From NCBI GenBank assembly GCA_949775045.1, contig OX459095.1, forward strand, positions 18,962,311 through 19,026,310: 64,000 nucleotides of DNA, given 5' to 3'. Positions 1 through 34,323 of the stretch are shown here, one piece after another (the stretch's first letter is position 1; each line of letters begins with the position of its first letter). Under the pieces are notes generated by a model. That model did no database searches and had not been told where the DNA came from. It saw only the letters and a program-made list of their open reading frames with translations. Made by a program: the position numbers and the translations under genes. The DNA comes from Metridium senile (taxonomy: Eukaryota > Cnidaria > Anthozoa > Actiniaria > Metridiidae).

Positions 1-345
1 AGTGCTCATGCTTGGGGCGTACTTACTATGGGACAGGGTTTGGAAGAGGATTCACACTTGGGTGAGGGCTCATTCTTGGGGTGTGCTTGCTCTGGATCAT
101 GCTTGGGCGTACTTACTGTGGGACAGGGTTTGGGAGAGGATTCACACTTGGGGGAGAGTTCAATTTTTTGGGTATACTTGCTGTGGATCATGCTTGGGGC
201 GTACTTACTGTGGGACAGGGTTTGGAAGAGGGTTCATACTTGGGGGAGAGCTCATTTTGGGGTATGCTTGCTGTGGGTCATGGTTAGGTAGAGCATCCAT
301 ACTTGAGGGAGGGTTCATACTTGAGGGCATACTTGCTGTGGTAAG
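1..345. repeat. minisatellite, unit about 90 bp
   Basis: About 3.7 imperfect tandem copies are anchored by CATGCTTGGGGCG-like words near 8, 99, 189 and 278. The window edge cuts the array. It lies upstream of the first CLIP1 exon found, so it is probably intronic. The open frames across it are repeat translations, not a gene. Confidence 0.85.
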
Positions 346-364
346 GAAAATGGTTCACCTTGGA

Positions 365-1255
365 GAATGTTACCACCTCCCGCTATTCCAGGGGAGTGTG
401 ACTGCCTCCCACTATCCCAAGGGAATGTGACCACCTCCCATTATTGAAAGGGAATGTAACCACCTCCCACTATCCCAAGAGAATGTTACCACCTCCCACT
501 ATCCCAAGTGAATGTAACCACCTCCCACTATCCCAAGAGAATGTTACCACCTCCCACTATCCCAAGTGAATGTAGCCACCTCCCACTATCCCAAGAGAAT
601 GTTACCACCTCCCACTATCCCAAGAGAATGTAACCACTTCCCACTATCCCAAGAGAATGTTACCACCTCCCACTATCCAAAGTGAATGTAGCCACCTCCC
701 ACTATCCAAAGTGAATGTAGCCACCTCCCATTATCCCAAGAAAATGTAACCACCTCCCACTATCCCAAGAGAATGTTACCACCTCCCACTATCCAAAGTG
801 AATGTAGCCACCTCCCACTATCCAAAGTGAATGTAGCCACCTCCCATTATCCCAAGAGAATGTTACCACCTCCCACTATCCAAAGTGAATGTAGCCACCT
901 CCCAATATCCCAAGAGAATGTTACCACCTCCCACTATCCAAAGTGAATGTAGCCACCTCCCACTATCCAAAGTGAATGTAGCCACCTCCCATTATCCCAA
1001 GAAAATGTAACCACCTCCCACTATCCCAAGAGAATGTTACCACCTCCCACTATCCCAAGGAAAATAATGAGGATTCATACTTGGGACCTGGATATGTGAC
1101 CACCTCCCACTTTCCCAAGGAAATGTCCTCCCACTTTCCCAAGGAAATGTGATCACCTTCAGACCACTTCCCACTCTTCCAGCAGAATGTGACCATTCAC
1201 CAAAAAGAATGTCACCACCTCCCATTTACCAGGGGAATGTGACCATTTTCCCAGG
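365..1255. repeat. minisatellite, unit about 29-30 bp
   Basis: Roughly 23 copies of a unit built on CCACCTCCCACTATCC followed by a purine-rich AAGAGAATGT stretch run to about 1060. Degenerate copies continue to about 1255. Variants alternate, which suggests expansion of multi-unit blocks. It is probably intronic to CLIP1. Confidence 0.9.
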
Positions 1256-1322
1256 GGAATATTATTTTTCTTTGTGGTGGGTAACATGGAATTACATGGT
1301 TAATCAAGGCTGTATGTCCCAG

Positions 1323-24057
<22,735 letters not shown>

Positions 24058-24138
24058 TAGCTCCAAGCAAGTCAAGTCTTTTGGTCCCTGTGTTGTGTTT
24101 ACCGAGTCAATAATTTCTTAACAGTGCCGCTTACTTAA

Positions 24139-24372
24139 AGCCGGTACATACTATTCGACAAATCGCGGAGACTCGTCGCTGCAAAGTCAGTTCGTGTGCA
24201 TTGCTTCGACAACACCTCGCCGCGACACTAGTTTAACTCATTTTGTTGCTGAAGGTCAAAAAATTAACACAGGAAGCCCAAGATCCTAAATTCTCCAAAA
24301 AGCCAAAAGAACGCCTGCATTGCAGGCTACCGCGTCGTGTTGCAGCGACTTATCGCCTAGTGTGTGCCGGCC
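24139..24372. mobile_element. TTAA-target MITE, copy 2
   Basis: Flanked by TTAA at 24135-24138 and 24373-24376. The ends, AGCCGGTACATACTATTCGA and inverted GGCCGGCACACACTAGGCGA, match copy 1 in intron 11. It lies about 80 bp after the CLIP1 stop, so it may be in the 3' UTR. Confidence 0.8.
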
Positions 24373-24376
24373 TTAA

Positions 24377-26420
24377 TACAACTGCCGCACTTTAATTTGT
24401 CCAAGCAAATTATATATATAGTCACTTCAACACTAAAAATCAATTGACTAAACAGTAACTGATTTAATCGAAATCAACTATCGGCCTAAAATAGTATTGT
24501 TATATGCACTCTTATTTCAAAAATCATTGCTGAACCTAGAGTTAACACTTAAAGGATGTTGTTAATTTATTCATAATTAATAAATCAGCACAGCCTAAAC
24601 GCAACTTAGCTCAGACAAAAAAAGGTGCATTATATAAAAGGTGCATTACGAGACATATACCCTGCGTTGCAAGCGTTCTTTTTTGGGAGAAGGGGAAAGT
24701 TGTTTTGGGGTAGCTGTGTTAGAAACGCTGGCTTTCTGCAGGTAATCTTGTAGTTTAGATAAAAGAATGTTGTAATAGAAATTAAAACAATATATTAATT
24801 GTTGGGATGTACTCGTCATTGTCTAGCCTGTACTGTCATCTCTTGTATTGCAAAGACTGTCTTATTGCAGACACCTGTTATTGAGGACACGGATGTTACT
24901 GTCTTAACAGCGCAGCGCAGCGCATGAATGACGTCGCAAAAATGGAGACAAAGGCCTAACTCGGACAAACAAACTTTTATTTAACTTTCAGCAGACTATT
25001 TTCTATGCCGATCAAAGCAAATCTTTGTTTAATCACGCTATTCTAATTTCAGCAGGAAATGATAACATCGGTTCATGCTTAACACAGAAAAACTGAACAC
25101 AATGTTTGTCCGAGTCTTGGGAGCTATTTTTAGCATTTATGCGCTGCGCTATTATTGCCTTGTGGTGTTCTATTATCATTATAGACTAAACCCCGAGTTC
25201 ACTTATAACTCTGCTTATAACAAGTCAGTAACAAGAAAAGCATTTCTTTTTCTTAGTTTTCTTTTTCTTAATACTTGTTATTTTTGTTGGGGAGGGGTGG
25301 GACAAGATTTCCCTGCTAAAATGTCACTTTGCTAATATTTTATTTTTTGGGAACTGAAGTTCAGATATTTTCGTCATTGGCCAGCTTACAGATATAAACT
25401 GAGGACACATCAGATATCATAAGTGAAGTAACTACTCAACGTTAACACTCGGCGGCGCTGGCCAAGAGTAATGCAGGCTCTGGGTACGAAATTGAAAAGT
25501 ATGTAAATCAAACTAATAGCATTTTTCACGGTTACTCATTCTCGAGCCCAGAGTCACGTCTTGCTTTTTGTCAGCGGTCTTACGGCGCCCGGTCTTATCA
25601 GGATTTATCAGGATTTATATAATGATATAAAAACGCGTCTAAATCTCCGACCATCGATCCTTTAATTCAGATCGCTTTACCGTCGATTTATTTATAGTTT
25701 TCCAACGGTTATTAGTTTGCTTTCGTGGTACGATTGGTCTTTAGTAAATAACTGGATGCCAGAGGTCTGAGGATTGTCAAGGTTTAGAATAGTTTAAAGG
25801 AGTATTTTGTGTGTATTAGCGGCGATACAATATCTCTTCGCTTCTCGACTCGTATATATTCTATAAACGACGATATTTAATATTCTACAGTTGACGTCGT
25901 ATTACATGTAATCGTAAAATTTAAATTTTGAATGTACATTTGTTTACATGATGGACCAATCAGAGCTTTTACTTCGTCTGTTTCCGGTCTGACCATTGTA
26001 TTTTCAAGGGTCAATCAGCATAAGTAGAGAATTCCGGTCCCCCAGAGTCTTACGTTACTCGGCTGACCAAGAGGAACGAAGGCTCGAGGTTCGAGATTGA
26101 CGGTTAAAAAAAGATATTGCAGAGCCTTGAGGGATGAAAATGCGAACAAACTTTGTAAAAAAGGCTTGGATTACAAGGAAAAGAAGATCAATATCAGTCG
26201 AAAAACCATAGTTTTTCCATGCATGAATTAGAAACAACAAGACAAAAAAAACATTGTTGCAGCATATTAGTATGTATTTTGGGCTTGGCTTGTCCGCATT
26301 TCAATCCCATAATGCATCATCGTGACGTCATCTGTGGAAAGCGCTATTCCCCCACCATTTTCTTCCCACTATCAAAATCCCTCTCTCCCACCCCTCCCTT
26401 AGTCAAATAACAAAAGCCGC
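24377..26420. other. intergenic region, no gene supported
   Basis: AT-rich spacer. Imperfect inverted sequences AGCGCAGCGCATGAATG ... CTCGGACAAACAAA (24904-24975) and their complement (25098-25160) suggest an old MITE. Two diverged direct copies of a GGCCAAGAGTAAYG-type segment lie near 25458 and 26065. The frame 25075-25335 falls partly in the inverted repeat and looks random. Confidence 0.5.
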
Positions 26421-26421
26421 G

Positions 26422-27715
26422 CCGCCGCGCCTTTTTTCGCACGGAAATGAGGCTTATTATGCAAACAGAGGAAAAACATTCCGTCGCTAAGGACAAAACT
26501 ACAACTTCATTGACAGCATTTTATATATAGTCGTTTTTCCACCTTTTTCTTTTGTAAAATACTAGAATTTTCAACTAAATTACCGCTTTCTACTTGATAT
26601 TTTACAATAGCTAGCCTTTTTTCAGTTTTTAGTAGCATTGTACTTTGTTTTTGACCTTTACACTGCTCGACTTCACGCCCTTCTGCGATGAAATTATGGA
26701 GGAGAAAAGCGATTCGAAGTCAGGTAAATTGATCTTTTTTACTAATTGAAAAAAGTTAGCCTTTTTTTAGCCATACATACGACTTCATATAAGTTTTTTA
26801 GTTAATTATCTATCATTTTGTTGGATATTTTTGTTCAAATTGACCTCGCTACGGCATCGAGATATGTTGATATTTTTGCCGTCAATCAGGTAACGAATCG
26901 CTTGCTAGCATATAATCCTTGAATTTCAATTGTTTATGATTTTTACAATTCTTTGACAACGTCCTTTTTAATATTGCTTTACAGATGAAAGAACTGAAAC
27001 AAATAAAACATTCCATGTACCTTTTTCGACAAGGCTTCATTGCTCAAACTATGGTTATAAGAATCGCAGTTATTCGCTTTCTGGTCGAAGAACAATTTTT
27101 CACTTTGATATATTCAGGTCAATGCCAATTCTATGGACATCCTCTTGAATATCAAGACCTTTTTTTCACTGCCGTTTCTCTCTTCATTTCACAATAAACA
27201 AAATCAGCAAAATAGTTATCCATATTTTATAAAACTATCTCTTTTTTGCTCTAAGGTGGGTGTGATAGCTATGGCAGCAAAAATATCAACATATCTCGAT
27301 GCCGTAGCGAGGTCAATTTGAACAAAAATATCCAACAAAATGATAGATAATTAACTAAAAAACTTATATGAAGTCGTATGTATGGCTAAAAAAAGGCTAA
27401 CTTTTTTCAATTAGTTAAAAAGATCAATTTACCTGACTTCGAACCGCTTTTCTCCTCCATAATTTCATCGCAGAAGGGCGTGAAGTCGAGCAGTGTAAAG
27501 GTCAAAAACAAAGTACAATGCTACTAAAAACTGAAAAAAGGCTAGCTATTGTAAAATATCAAGTAGAAAGCCGCGGTAATTTAGTTGAAAATTCTAGTAT
27601 TTTACAAAAGAAAAAGGTGGAAAAACGACTATAAAATGCTGTCAATGAAGCGACGGAATGTTTTTCCTCTGTTTGCATAATAAGCCTCATTTCCGTGCAT
27701 AAAAAGGCGCGGCTG
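26422..27715. mobile_element. foldback element with about 450-bp inverted arms
   Basis: The left arm, 26422-26880, is inverted at 27276-27715 with scattered differences and small indels. A 395-bp unique centre separates the arms. The outer sequence is CCGCGCCTTTTT. Comparison with the third BTB copy, which shares CCCCTCCCTTA and CAAATAACAAAA before the break, suggests insertion into the upstream region of the BTB gene at 27834. No clear target duplication was found. Confidence 0.8.
26696..27148 (+). CDS. possible two-exon 63-residue THAP-like protein inside the foldback element
   Basis: The left arm contains ATG GAG GAG AAA and ends the exon at TCAG before GTAAAT (26696-26723). The centre has TTGCTTTACAG followed by an in-phase exon (26985-27148) ending TGA. 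The product includes CSNYGYKNRSYS and later TIFHFD, which recalls the start of a THAP DNA-binding domain (CxxxxCxNR ... FH), with Tyr where the second Cys is expected. THAP domains occur in P- and Kolobok-type transposases. This could be a relic exon of the element's parent. Evidence is weak. Confidence 0.3.
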
Positions 27716-27833
27716 CTAAGTTTTGGCTTTGGTCTATAGTGGAAGTACTTTTCGTCTCTGACCTTTTTTGACAACGTTATATTCGTTCAAACTAAATATA
27801 CAACGTTACCAGAATCTTCTTTAAGAAACCAAA

Positions 27834-28073
27834 ATGGAGTCTTTAGACTGGCAACCTAAACTGTCTACTCTCAGAGAACGTTGTAAGTACGCGTTCGACA
27901 ATTCGTTGTTCTGTGATGTCGAGTTCTCGGTTGAAGACTGTGATGGAAACAAAGTCACTGTTCCAGCCAACAAGTATCCACTAGCCGTCTGTAGTCCTGT
28001 GTTTGCAGCCATGTTTTACGGTAAACTAGCCGAGACTAAGTTTCCTATCAACATACAAGACTGCACCAAAGAA
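27834..28073 (+). CDS. BTB-BACK-PHR (BTBD6-like) gene, 5' part, interrupted
   Basis: The first 80 codons, starting MESLDWQP after ACCAAAATGG, encode the N-terminal half of a BTB domain: RERCKYAFDNSLFCDVEF, VPANKYPLAV and FAAMFYGKLAETKF. Family members act as substrate adaptors for Cullin-3 ubiquitin ligases, and the PHR domain recognises targets. After ACC AAA GAA the frame runs into a 3.1-kb transposon and stops 10 codons later. The continuation is at 31201. No plausible splice donor lies at the break, so this allele should be inactive unless the insert is removed. Nearly the same 5' end starts a paralogue at 63870. Confidence 0.88.
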
Positions 28074-28284
28074 AGGCCTACTCTGGGGCCCACCGTCGCT
28101 TAATGTCGGCCAATATCGCCAAACATCGCCAAATACCGCCAATATCGCCAAATATCCCAAAATACCGCCTAATATAACCTAATAATTCCCAAACTCACTT
28201 AATGTTTCTACATTTGTACTTTTATTTTCAATAACATCCAGCAACATAATGGTTGCTGCTCTCTTATAAATTTATGACAGCAAA

Positions 28285-28555
28285 TACAGCCGATCTCGAA
28301 AAGGTTGTCCACCTTAAAAGACATATATACTAAAAGAAATATCACGTGACTCATTCTATAATCACTTTCCGCGCGTGTAGAAAGTCAGGTACTTCTAGCG
28401 GGGGAAGATACTGCTTGTTTGAATCCACCGCCATATTACTTTCAAACACACCTGACTTTCTACACGCACGGAAAGTGATTATAGAATGAGTCACGTGATA
28501 TTTCTTTTAGTATATATGTCTTTTCAGGTGGACAACCTTTATGAGATCGGCTGTA
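28285..28555. mobile_element. MITE with about 100-bp inverted arms
   Basis: Arms TACAGCCGATCTC ... and its complement are nearly identical for about 100 bp around a 55-bp loop, and lie inside the 3.1-kb insertion. TA flanks are likely. Confidence 0.8.
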
Positions 28556-28733
28556 TATATTGTTATTAATATTATTTAAAACAAATATAGACCTTGCGCA
28601 ACAGTAATTAAATTCCCTCCAACAATGCCCACCATCCAAGAACATTTAAACAATATCAATTATAAGATTAGCAAAAAGGAGCTTTACATAGTATCCAATA
28701 TATTCCACAGAGTTGCACTCACTCTATCATAAA

Positions 28734-28977
28734 TGGGCTATTTCAATTTCTATCTGCATCCTCCTTGTCAAGGAGCGTTGGAATTTTTTCAAGGGGGCAT
28801 CACTGAAATTCATTGGATTTCAAAAAGGGGGACGAGTAAAAATATCTGAAATCCAGTAGAATTTCAACGGTCTAGGTCAAAAATCATTTGAATCTATCTC
28901 GAATTTCCAGAGTGGCCGGGGGTAATATTTCATAATGGATTTCAAACCAGAATCATTGAAAAAACTGGAATAGCCCA
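28734..28977. mobile_element. MITE with TGGGCTATT termini
   Basis: TGGGCTATTTCAATTT on the left pairs with ACTGGAATAGCCCA on the right. The interior is rich in GATTTCAA words. Nested in the 3.1-kb insertion. Confidence 0.6.
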
Positions 28978-29148
28978 ATGAAATGAGTTTAAATGATCAG
29001 ATATGACTTCTCTGATAGCTCAATTTAGAAGTAATAACAATTTCTGATGTGCTTCTAAAGTGGATTCTGCTTATATTTGTGCATTTTTACATTAAAATCG
29101 CACTCTTTAATTATCATTGACAAGGACAGAAATAGTTCTAGCTAGTTT

Positions 29149-29270
29149 AAGAGTGCTCACAATAAACCCATGAAACAAATAGTACTACTTAGTGCAAAAT
29201 AGTGCTAATTAAACAATAGATTTAGTTAAATTTTGCACAATGTTGTTGGCTAAGTTTTTCATGGATATGT
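29149..29270. mobile_element. partial TAGAGTR-family MITE
   Basis: The left end, AGAGTGCTCACAATAAACCC, is followed by the family's TAGTGCAAAATAGTGC core. The right half has diverged and lacks the matching tip. Confidence 0.5.
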
Positions 29271-30679
29271 TATATTGTAATCAATCTAGAACAATATCAA
29301 CTTTGAATTATGCCTGGAAAAAAATCGGTCTCCACATCATAATTGTAATTCCACTACTACTTACATAAAAAACTGTTCTTTTAGAAGCATGCAAGCCAAA
29401 CAAAACGCAAAAGCATCCATGTTTGTAGCCCTGTTGAATCTTTGCATTTAACAATTTTGCAATGTACAATAATTTTCATTAAATTACCGCTGACGAGCAG
29501 AAAATTAAGGTTAAAACTTCATGAATATACATTAGAGTGTCTTCGACTTGTAGTGAACACATATTCTACACAAAATATTCCACACATGAAGTACATACCT
29601 TGCCTCTCCGCTGGCCATTCTTGGGCGGGCTCATTGTGTTGAAAACTGATTGTTGATTGAAATGTTTTGTGCACCAAGTTACTGGGTTACTGCAGTAATT
29701 ACTGCGGTTTTCGGCTTTCTGCGAACTCAGACATTTCAAAGGCTGGTTGTGAAATACGTTTTTGGCTGCTGCTGGTTACTCGGCACCTTTTATGTCTTTG
29801 ATTGAGCAGCCAAATACATATTTCACAACTAACCTTGCAATTATGTCTGAGTTCGAAAGACGAAAACTGCAGTAATATTAAAGTACAAATGCAGTTCAGA
29901 TTGCAAAATTCGCTTTTCAAAAACCAACGAAGGTAAGCATTAATTGTGATATCTTCTTTAGTATCAATTTAGGAAATAAATTTCAAACTTCGAAAAAGCT
30001 GCAATACTTTGATCGCATATTAATTCATTAGAAATAAGATTAATTCATTACAAAACTCACAGGATTGAGAAATTATTCTTCACTGATATTCATATGGGCC
30101 TTCAGCAAATAATTGTTAAATAAAATAGTAGAGGTATTCAACAACTGTGGTAATTAAAATACATGCACATATCAAATACTAAAATTAATCCATTATTTTG
30201 TCAAATACATTCTAGTGATCTTGTCAAAACATTTAAGAATAGCATAAAATGATTTCCAGAATTCTAATCAAACATTATCTGAAAGTTGTTTTTTTTCAAT
30301 TTCTTTAAAACTTAGGCTATGAGAGTTTATTGACAATATTTCTATTAAGATCTTTAATAGTGATATTAAAAATTGAAATATTCAAAAATATTTGGTTTTT
30401 CTGTTCTCTATGAGCTTAATATAAGTGGTTACATTATTTTACTGACCAGACTGAATCTTATGATTGCAAATTCTAATATCAAAAAACACATCACACATCC
30501 ACATTTGATTAGATTTGTATAATCTTACATAAATGGAACAGTTTACTTTTTACTGTTATAGAATGTACAGACCTATTTGTAATTAAATTAATTGAGCCCA
30601 AATGTGATTTGTCTCTTTTATGTCATTATAGCTACAAAAAAATGCAACCCTACTAACAACATATGACATACAGTTGAAC

Positions 30680-30798
30680 TAGAGTGATTGCAAAAACCTT
30701 TGAGTATTAGAACCGGAGTATTTAAATGTTATATAGTTTAATAGACAACTGCGGCTAGTGTCATTTAGTCTACTATTTGAGTTTTTTGTAATCACTCT
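30680..30798. mobile_element. TAGAGTR-family palindromic MITE
   Basis: Ends TAGAGTGATTGCAAAAAC and inverted AGAGTGATTACAAAAAAC, inside the 3.1-kb insertion. The rest of the insertion (29271-30679) is plain AT-rich sequence. Confidence 0.65.
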
Positions 30799-31200
30799 GT
30801 GGTTTGGTTGTCAACTATGACTGATAATTTTTTCAAATTTATCAATTATCAATTTTTATCAATTATTTATCAATTATTTATCCAACTATGACTGATGATT
30901 TTTTCCATAGGTTTTTTATATGAAGGCAAATTGTCTCCAGTAGGCAGGTTAACCTACTTTTAATTTCTATACAGTAAATTTGTCAGTTTTCCCCAAAAAT
31001 TTGCCAAAATCGCTTAATGTAGCCCAATGTTGCACTGTGTTGCAGTGACAGTTGGTCAAAATTTGCCAATATCGCCTAATGTAGCCCAATGTTGCACTGT
31101 GTCGCAGCAACTTTTGGCCAAAATTTGCCAATGTCGCCTAATGTAGCCCAATATTGCATTGTGTCGCGGCGACGGTGGACCCCAGAGTAGGCCTAAAGAA

Positions 31201-32244
31201 GGACTACAAGAAATACTTCGTTTTGCACATTCTGAAGAAGCCAACCTTACCGGAAGTAACGTTATGGAAGTTCTTTACCTCGCCAATAAGTACATGATGC
31301 CATTCCTGGAAGAAAAATGCAGAAAATATCTCCAGAATAAAGTCGGTCCAGAAGATGTGCTGTATGTTTTACCACAAGTACAAAAAATAGGCGACAAAGA
31401 CCTTCAAGAACACTTCTGGGAGATTGTTGTCATGAAAACTGATCAAGTCGTATCATCTGAGTCGTTTCTAGATGTTTCCCGAGAATTGCTTTGCCAAGTA
31501 CTCAAGAGAGATACCTTGGAAGTCAATGAGCTGCATCTTTTCAAAGCTGTAGATAAATGGGTTACAAAGAGGATTGAAGAAAAGGGATTAGTTTGCAATG
31601 GTGAAACCAAACGAGTCATTCTTGGAGAAGAGGTCATTCGACTGATTAGATTCCCTCTCATGACACAAAAGAGCTTTGTTGGATCTGTTCTTCCTTGTAA
31701 ATTGTTAAACATGGATGAAGTGACAGAATTGCTTCAGTTTTTCAATGGTTTTACAGCAACAACAAACAACTTCATTGAAAAGAAAAGGTGCGGAACTGTG
31801 ATAATTCCTAGTATCCGTTTCAGCATGATTTGTGATGGATGGAACTATAAACCCGGTAAAAAAGTTTATTTGAGCTTCTCTGTAAACAAAGCTGTTGATC
31901 TGGTTGGTGTACAACTTTTTGGATCAAAAGGGGCACAATATAGGGTTTATTTAACCATCTGCAGCGTTAGGGAAGAGATTTACAGTGTGTCTTCATCATA
32001 TGTTACAGAGAGTGTAATGATAGATGACTTGTACTATGGATTTACTGTTACCTTTGACGAACCTATCAGACTAGAACCAGGTGTTGTGTATAACATTGTT
32101 GCTGAAATAAATGGACCACCATCATACTATGGGAAACAGGAGAAAAAAAGTGTGAAATGTGATCATGATATCACAGTCACTTACAACAAATGTAAGCCAT
32201 TAGTTGATGGTCAGTTCCCAACTCTTGTTTTAAGAAAGGTGTAA
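31201..32244 (+). CDS. BTB-BACK-PHR (BTBD6-like) gene, 3' part
   Basis: Resumes in frame with GLQEILRFAHSEEANLTG, the rest of the BTB fold. A BACK domain follows (NVMEVLYLANKYMMPFLEEK to the VIRLIRFPLM region), then a PHR domain (FSMICDGWNY ... SYYGKQEKKSV ... CDHDITVTYN) and a C-terminus at TLVLRKV. Joined to the 5' part, with the insert and one copy of AAAGAA removed, it gives 427 residues, the normal size for BTBD3/BTBD6 proteins. There are no stops or frameshifts in 347 codons, so inactivation would be recent. Confidence 0.88.
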   Translation, partial: GLQEILRFAHSEEANLTGSNVMEVLYLANKYMMPFLEEKCRKYLQNKVGPEDVLYVLPQVQKIGDKDLQEHFWEIVVMKTDQVVSSESFLDVSRELLCQVLKRDTLEVNELHLFKAVDKWVTKRIEEKGLVCNGETKRVILGEEVIRLIRFPLMTQKSFVGSVLPCKLLNMDEVTELLQFFNGFTATTNNFIEKKRCGTVIIPSIRFSMICDGWNYKPGKKVYLSFSVNKAVDLVGVQLFGSKGAQYRVYLTICSVREEIYSVSSSYVTESVMIDDLYYGFTVTFDEPIRLEPGVVYNIVAEINGPPSYYGKQEKKSVKCDHDITVTYNKCKPLVDGQFPTLVLRKV

Positions 32245-32282
32245 TACCACTGCATGAAAGAGGTAAAACATGCCACCCATTC

Positions 32283-32410
32283 TATGGGTCTGTACTGTAA
32301 TCGACAATCAAAATTACGTCACACATGATCAAAACTTTGCTGTGAAACCTCTCGTGAGTTTTGATCATTTGTGACGTAATTTTGATTGTCGATTACAGTA
32401 CATACCCATA
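32283..32410. mobile_element. 128-bp hairpin MITE, 54-bp arms
   Basis: TATGGGTCTGTACTGTAATC and about 34 further bases are inverted at 32357-32410 with few mismatches, around a 20-bp loop. It begins 38 bp after the BTB-PHR stop codon, so the 3' UTR may contain a long RNA hairpin. Confidence 0.8.
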
Positions 32411-33622
32411 CATAAAAAACTGACTTCGATTTGTTAATTAACATGCTAATAAGTGAAATAACATGCTATTGAGCCTGGACTGGTAACCATACAGATTATC
32501 ACCAATCTCGTGCATGATTTCATTTTTTCTTCAGATTTGACAAATGAGAAAATCATTTAAAATATTCATTATAATACAACAACCAGTTCTAATAATTTGG
32601 TTCTTAATTTTTGCCAATATTGTCACATTTATGTAAGAGCTAATTTGTAATAATTGTATAGTCACCCCATGCAATGCTCATTAGCATGTTATGTTACTTA
32701 TAAGTAAGCAAAAATCCGTTATGTGAAATTGCTCTATTTTATTCACTATCTAGAATCTTATTGTCTAATTATAAATGCATTAGTAAAGTTCAAACAACAG
32801 TATAGTACTTATGAAACCTCAAACGCTAGATCTTTCATATTTTACTCAAATTCTCAAGATAAAAGTAAATCTGGCCGAAAAAATTCGTAAAACTTATGCA
32901 AATCAGGACGAATCTGTATGAGATATACAACCTCTTCCATGATGTGATTTCTTTTGTTAAGTTCTCATGAATTATTAATGAGTTTTATAAGTGTTTATAA
33001 GGTCACCAAAGCTTAATGTCCTACTTCGTGGTGAGAGACTTTGCTATGCTAAGGTTAAACATCGTCCATGGCACGCCCTTTTTAAAGGATTTTCAGTATC
33101 TGTTAAGGACATTTCATTCATTCAAATCGCTGTCAAAAAACATTTTTTTTTTTTATTGAGTAAGGGAAGGTCACACTCAGATCTACACAAATGAATTTTT
33201 CTCTCGGCCGTTTATTAAATTTATTATTAAAAATAAGTCACATCTTCTGTTAAATAAACAAAAACTGCAAAAATCATTTGAATTTTATATGTCATTGAAG
33301 TAGTATTTGATTGAGAACGAATACAACACATAAACTACGTCGAACGGTAATTCACAACTTGTTGAGTCTGAGCGCATGTTATTGTGTTTAAACTTATATA
33401 AATTCATACTTTAATACACAAATAATTTGTAATATCTATAGTATTCCCTTGTTTTTTAGAGTGTTTTTATTTAACCCGTGAATGAAAAATTACTACAGTA
33501 GTTCGTACTTATAAAACGAAACTAATGGATTTTGTGTGTACTACGTACGTACCAGAGTTATGCGGGACAACTTTGTCTCGTGGGCTCAAATTGACATGTG
33601 ACTAATAAACTCGTAGATAGAT
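32411..33622. other. intergenic AT-rich spacer
   Basis: I see no supported gene, long repeat or palindrome. The frame 32991-33194 has no recognisable feature. Confidence 0.6.
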
Positions 33623-33644
33623 CGATACTACGGAAGCGCTGAGG

Positions 33645-34010
33645 GGACTTCAGACTTCAGACTTCAGACTTCAGACTTCAGACTTCAGACTTCAGACTTC
33701 AGACTTCAGACTTTTAAAAGACTTAACAGAGAGGGGAAGAGGGGGTTCCAATCACAAATCACGGGCCGTTTTTCATAAATTCACGGATCACAGAGTTAAG
33801 TAAAGCCTTTTCACAAATCTGACAAATATACAAACAACAAGAATGTATGACTTCAGACTTCAGACTTCAGACTTCAGACTTCAGACTTCAGACTTCAGAC
33901 TTCAGACTTCAGACTTCAGACTTCAGACTTCAGACTTCAGACTTCAGACTTCAGACTTCAGACTTCAGACTTCAGACTTCAGATTTCAGACTTCAGACTT
34001 CAGACTTTCG
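33645..34010. repeat. (ACTTCAG)n 7-bp repeats in the left TIR
   Basis: Two tracts, 33645-33712 (about 10 units) and 33848-34010 (about 23 units), are separated by 135 bp of unique sequence. They are the inverted counterpart of the right-end tract. The DFRLQTS-type frame across them is an artefact. Confidence 0.95.
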
Positions 34011-34139
34011 ATTTTGGGCCTGAGAGATCGCGGGCGCAGCATTCAAGATGGCGGAGGCGAATTAACGAGTACATGTTTGCAGAATTCTTTTTTTCTCACA
34101 GTTCGTTTCGTGCGTGATATTATTTGCATTAGACTTATG

Positions 34140-34323
34140 TACGGTGGCCCACAAGGGCAAAACACAACTCAATATTTGGTTGAGAACACAAGAATCTTTC
34201 GCAGAACACAACAATCGTCTGCGAAAGATTGTTGTGTTCTGTGAAAGATTGTTGTGTTCTGTGAAAGATTGTTGTGTTTTCAACCAAACATTTAGTTGTG
34301 TTTTGCCCTTGTGGGCCACCGTA
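34140..34323. mobile_element. 184-bp MITE, TACGGTGGCCC ends, 6-bp target duplication
   Basis: CTTATG at 34134-34139 is repeated at 34324-34329. The ends, TACGGTGGCCCACAAGGGCA and its complement, match over about 30 bp. The centre has three GAAAGATTGTTGTGTT repeats. It has inserted into the left end of the 11.8-kb element and shares the TACGG tip and 6-bp duplication with it. The tip is closer still to the 5.5-kb element (TATGGTGGCCC). Confidence 0.9.

Larger units (their letters stand above)
28074..31194. mobile_element. 3.1-kb non-autonomous DNA transposon in the BTB domain, 6-bp target duplication
   Basis: AAAGAA at 28068-28073 is repeated at 31195-31200. The ends are AGGCCTACTCTGGGG and its complement, and similarity continues through CCACCGTCGC. 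Subterminal repeats are present: CGCCAAATA words on the left, and on the right about three copies of a 60-bp unit with AATGTAGCCCAATGTTGCA. No transposase is encoded. Several other MITEs have inserted inside it. The superfamily is not identified. Confidence 0.88.

Noticed and set aside
2..430. 142-codon frame at the window start
   Set aside because: Translation of the 90-bp minisatellite. Composition and periodicity follow the DNA repeat, and it overlaps other repeat frames.
25075..25335. 86-codon frame in the CLIP1-BTB spacer
   Set aside because: Partly overlaps an inverted repeat and has no recognisable motif.
33843..34244. DFRLQTS repeat protein
   Set aside because: 7-bp ACTTCAG repeat read in one frame.
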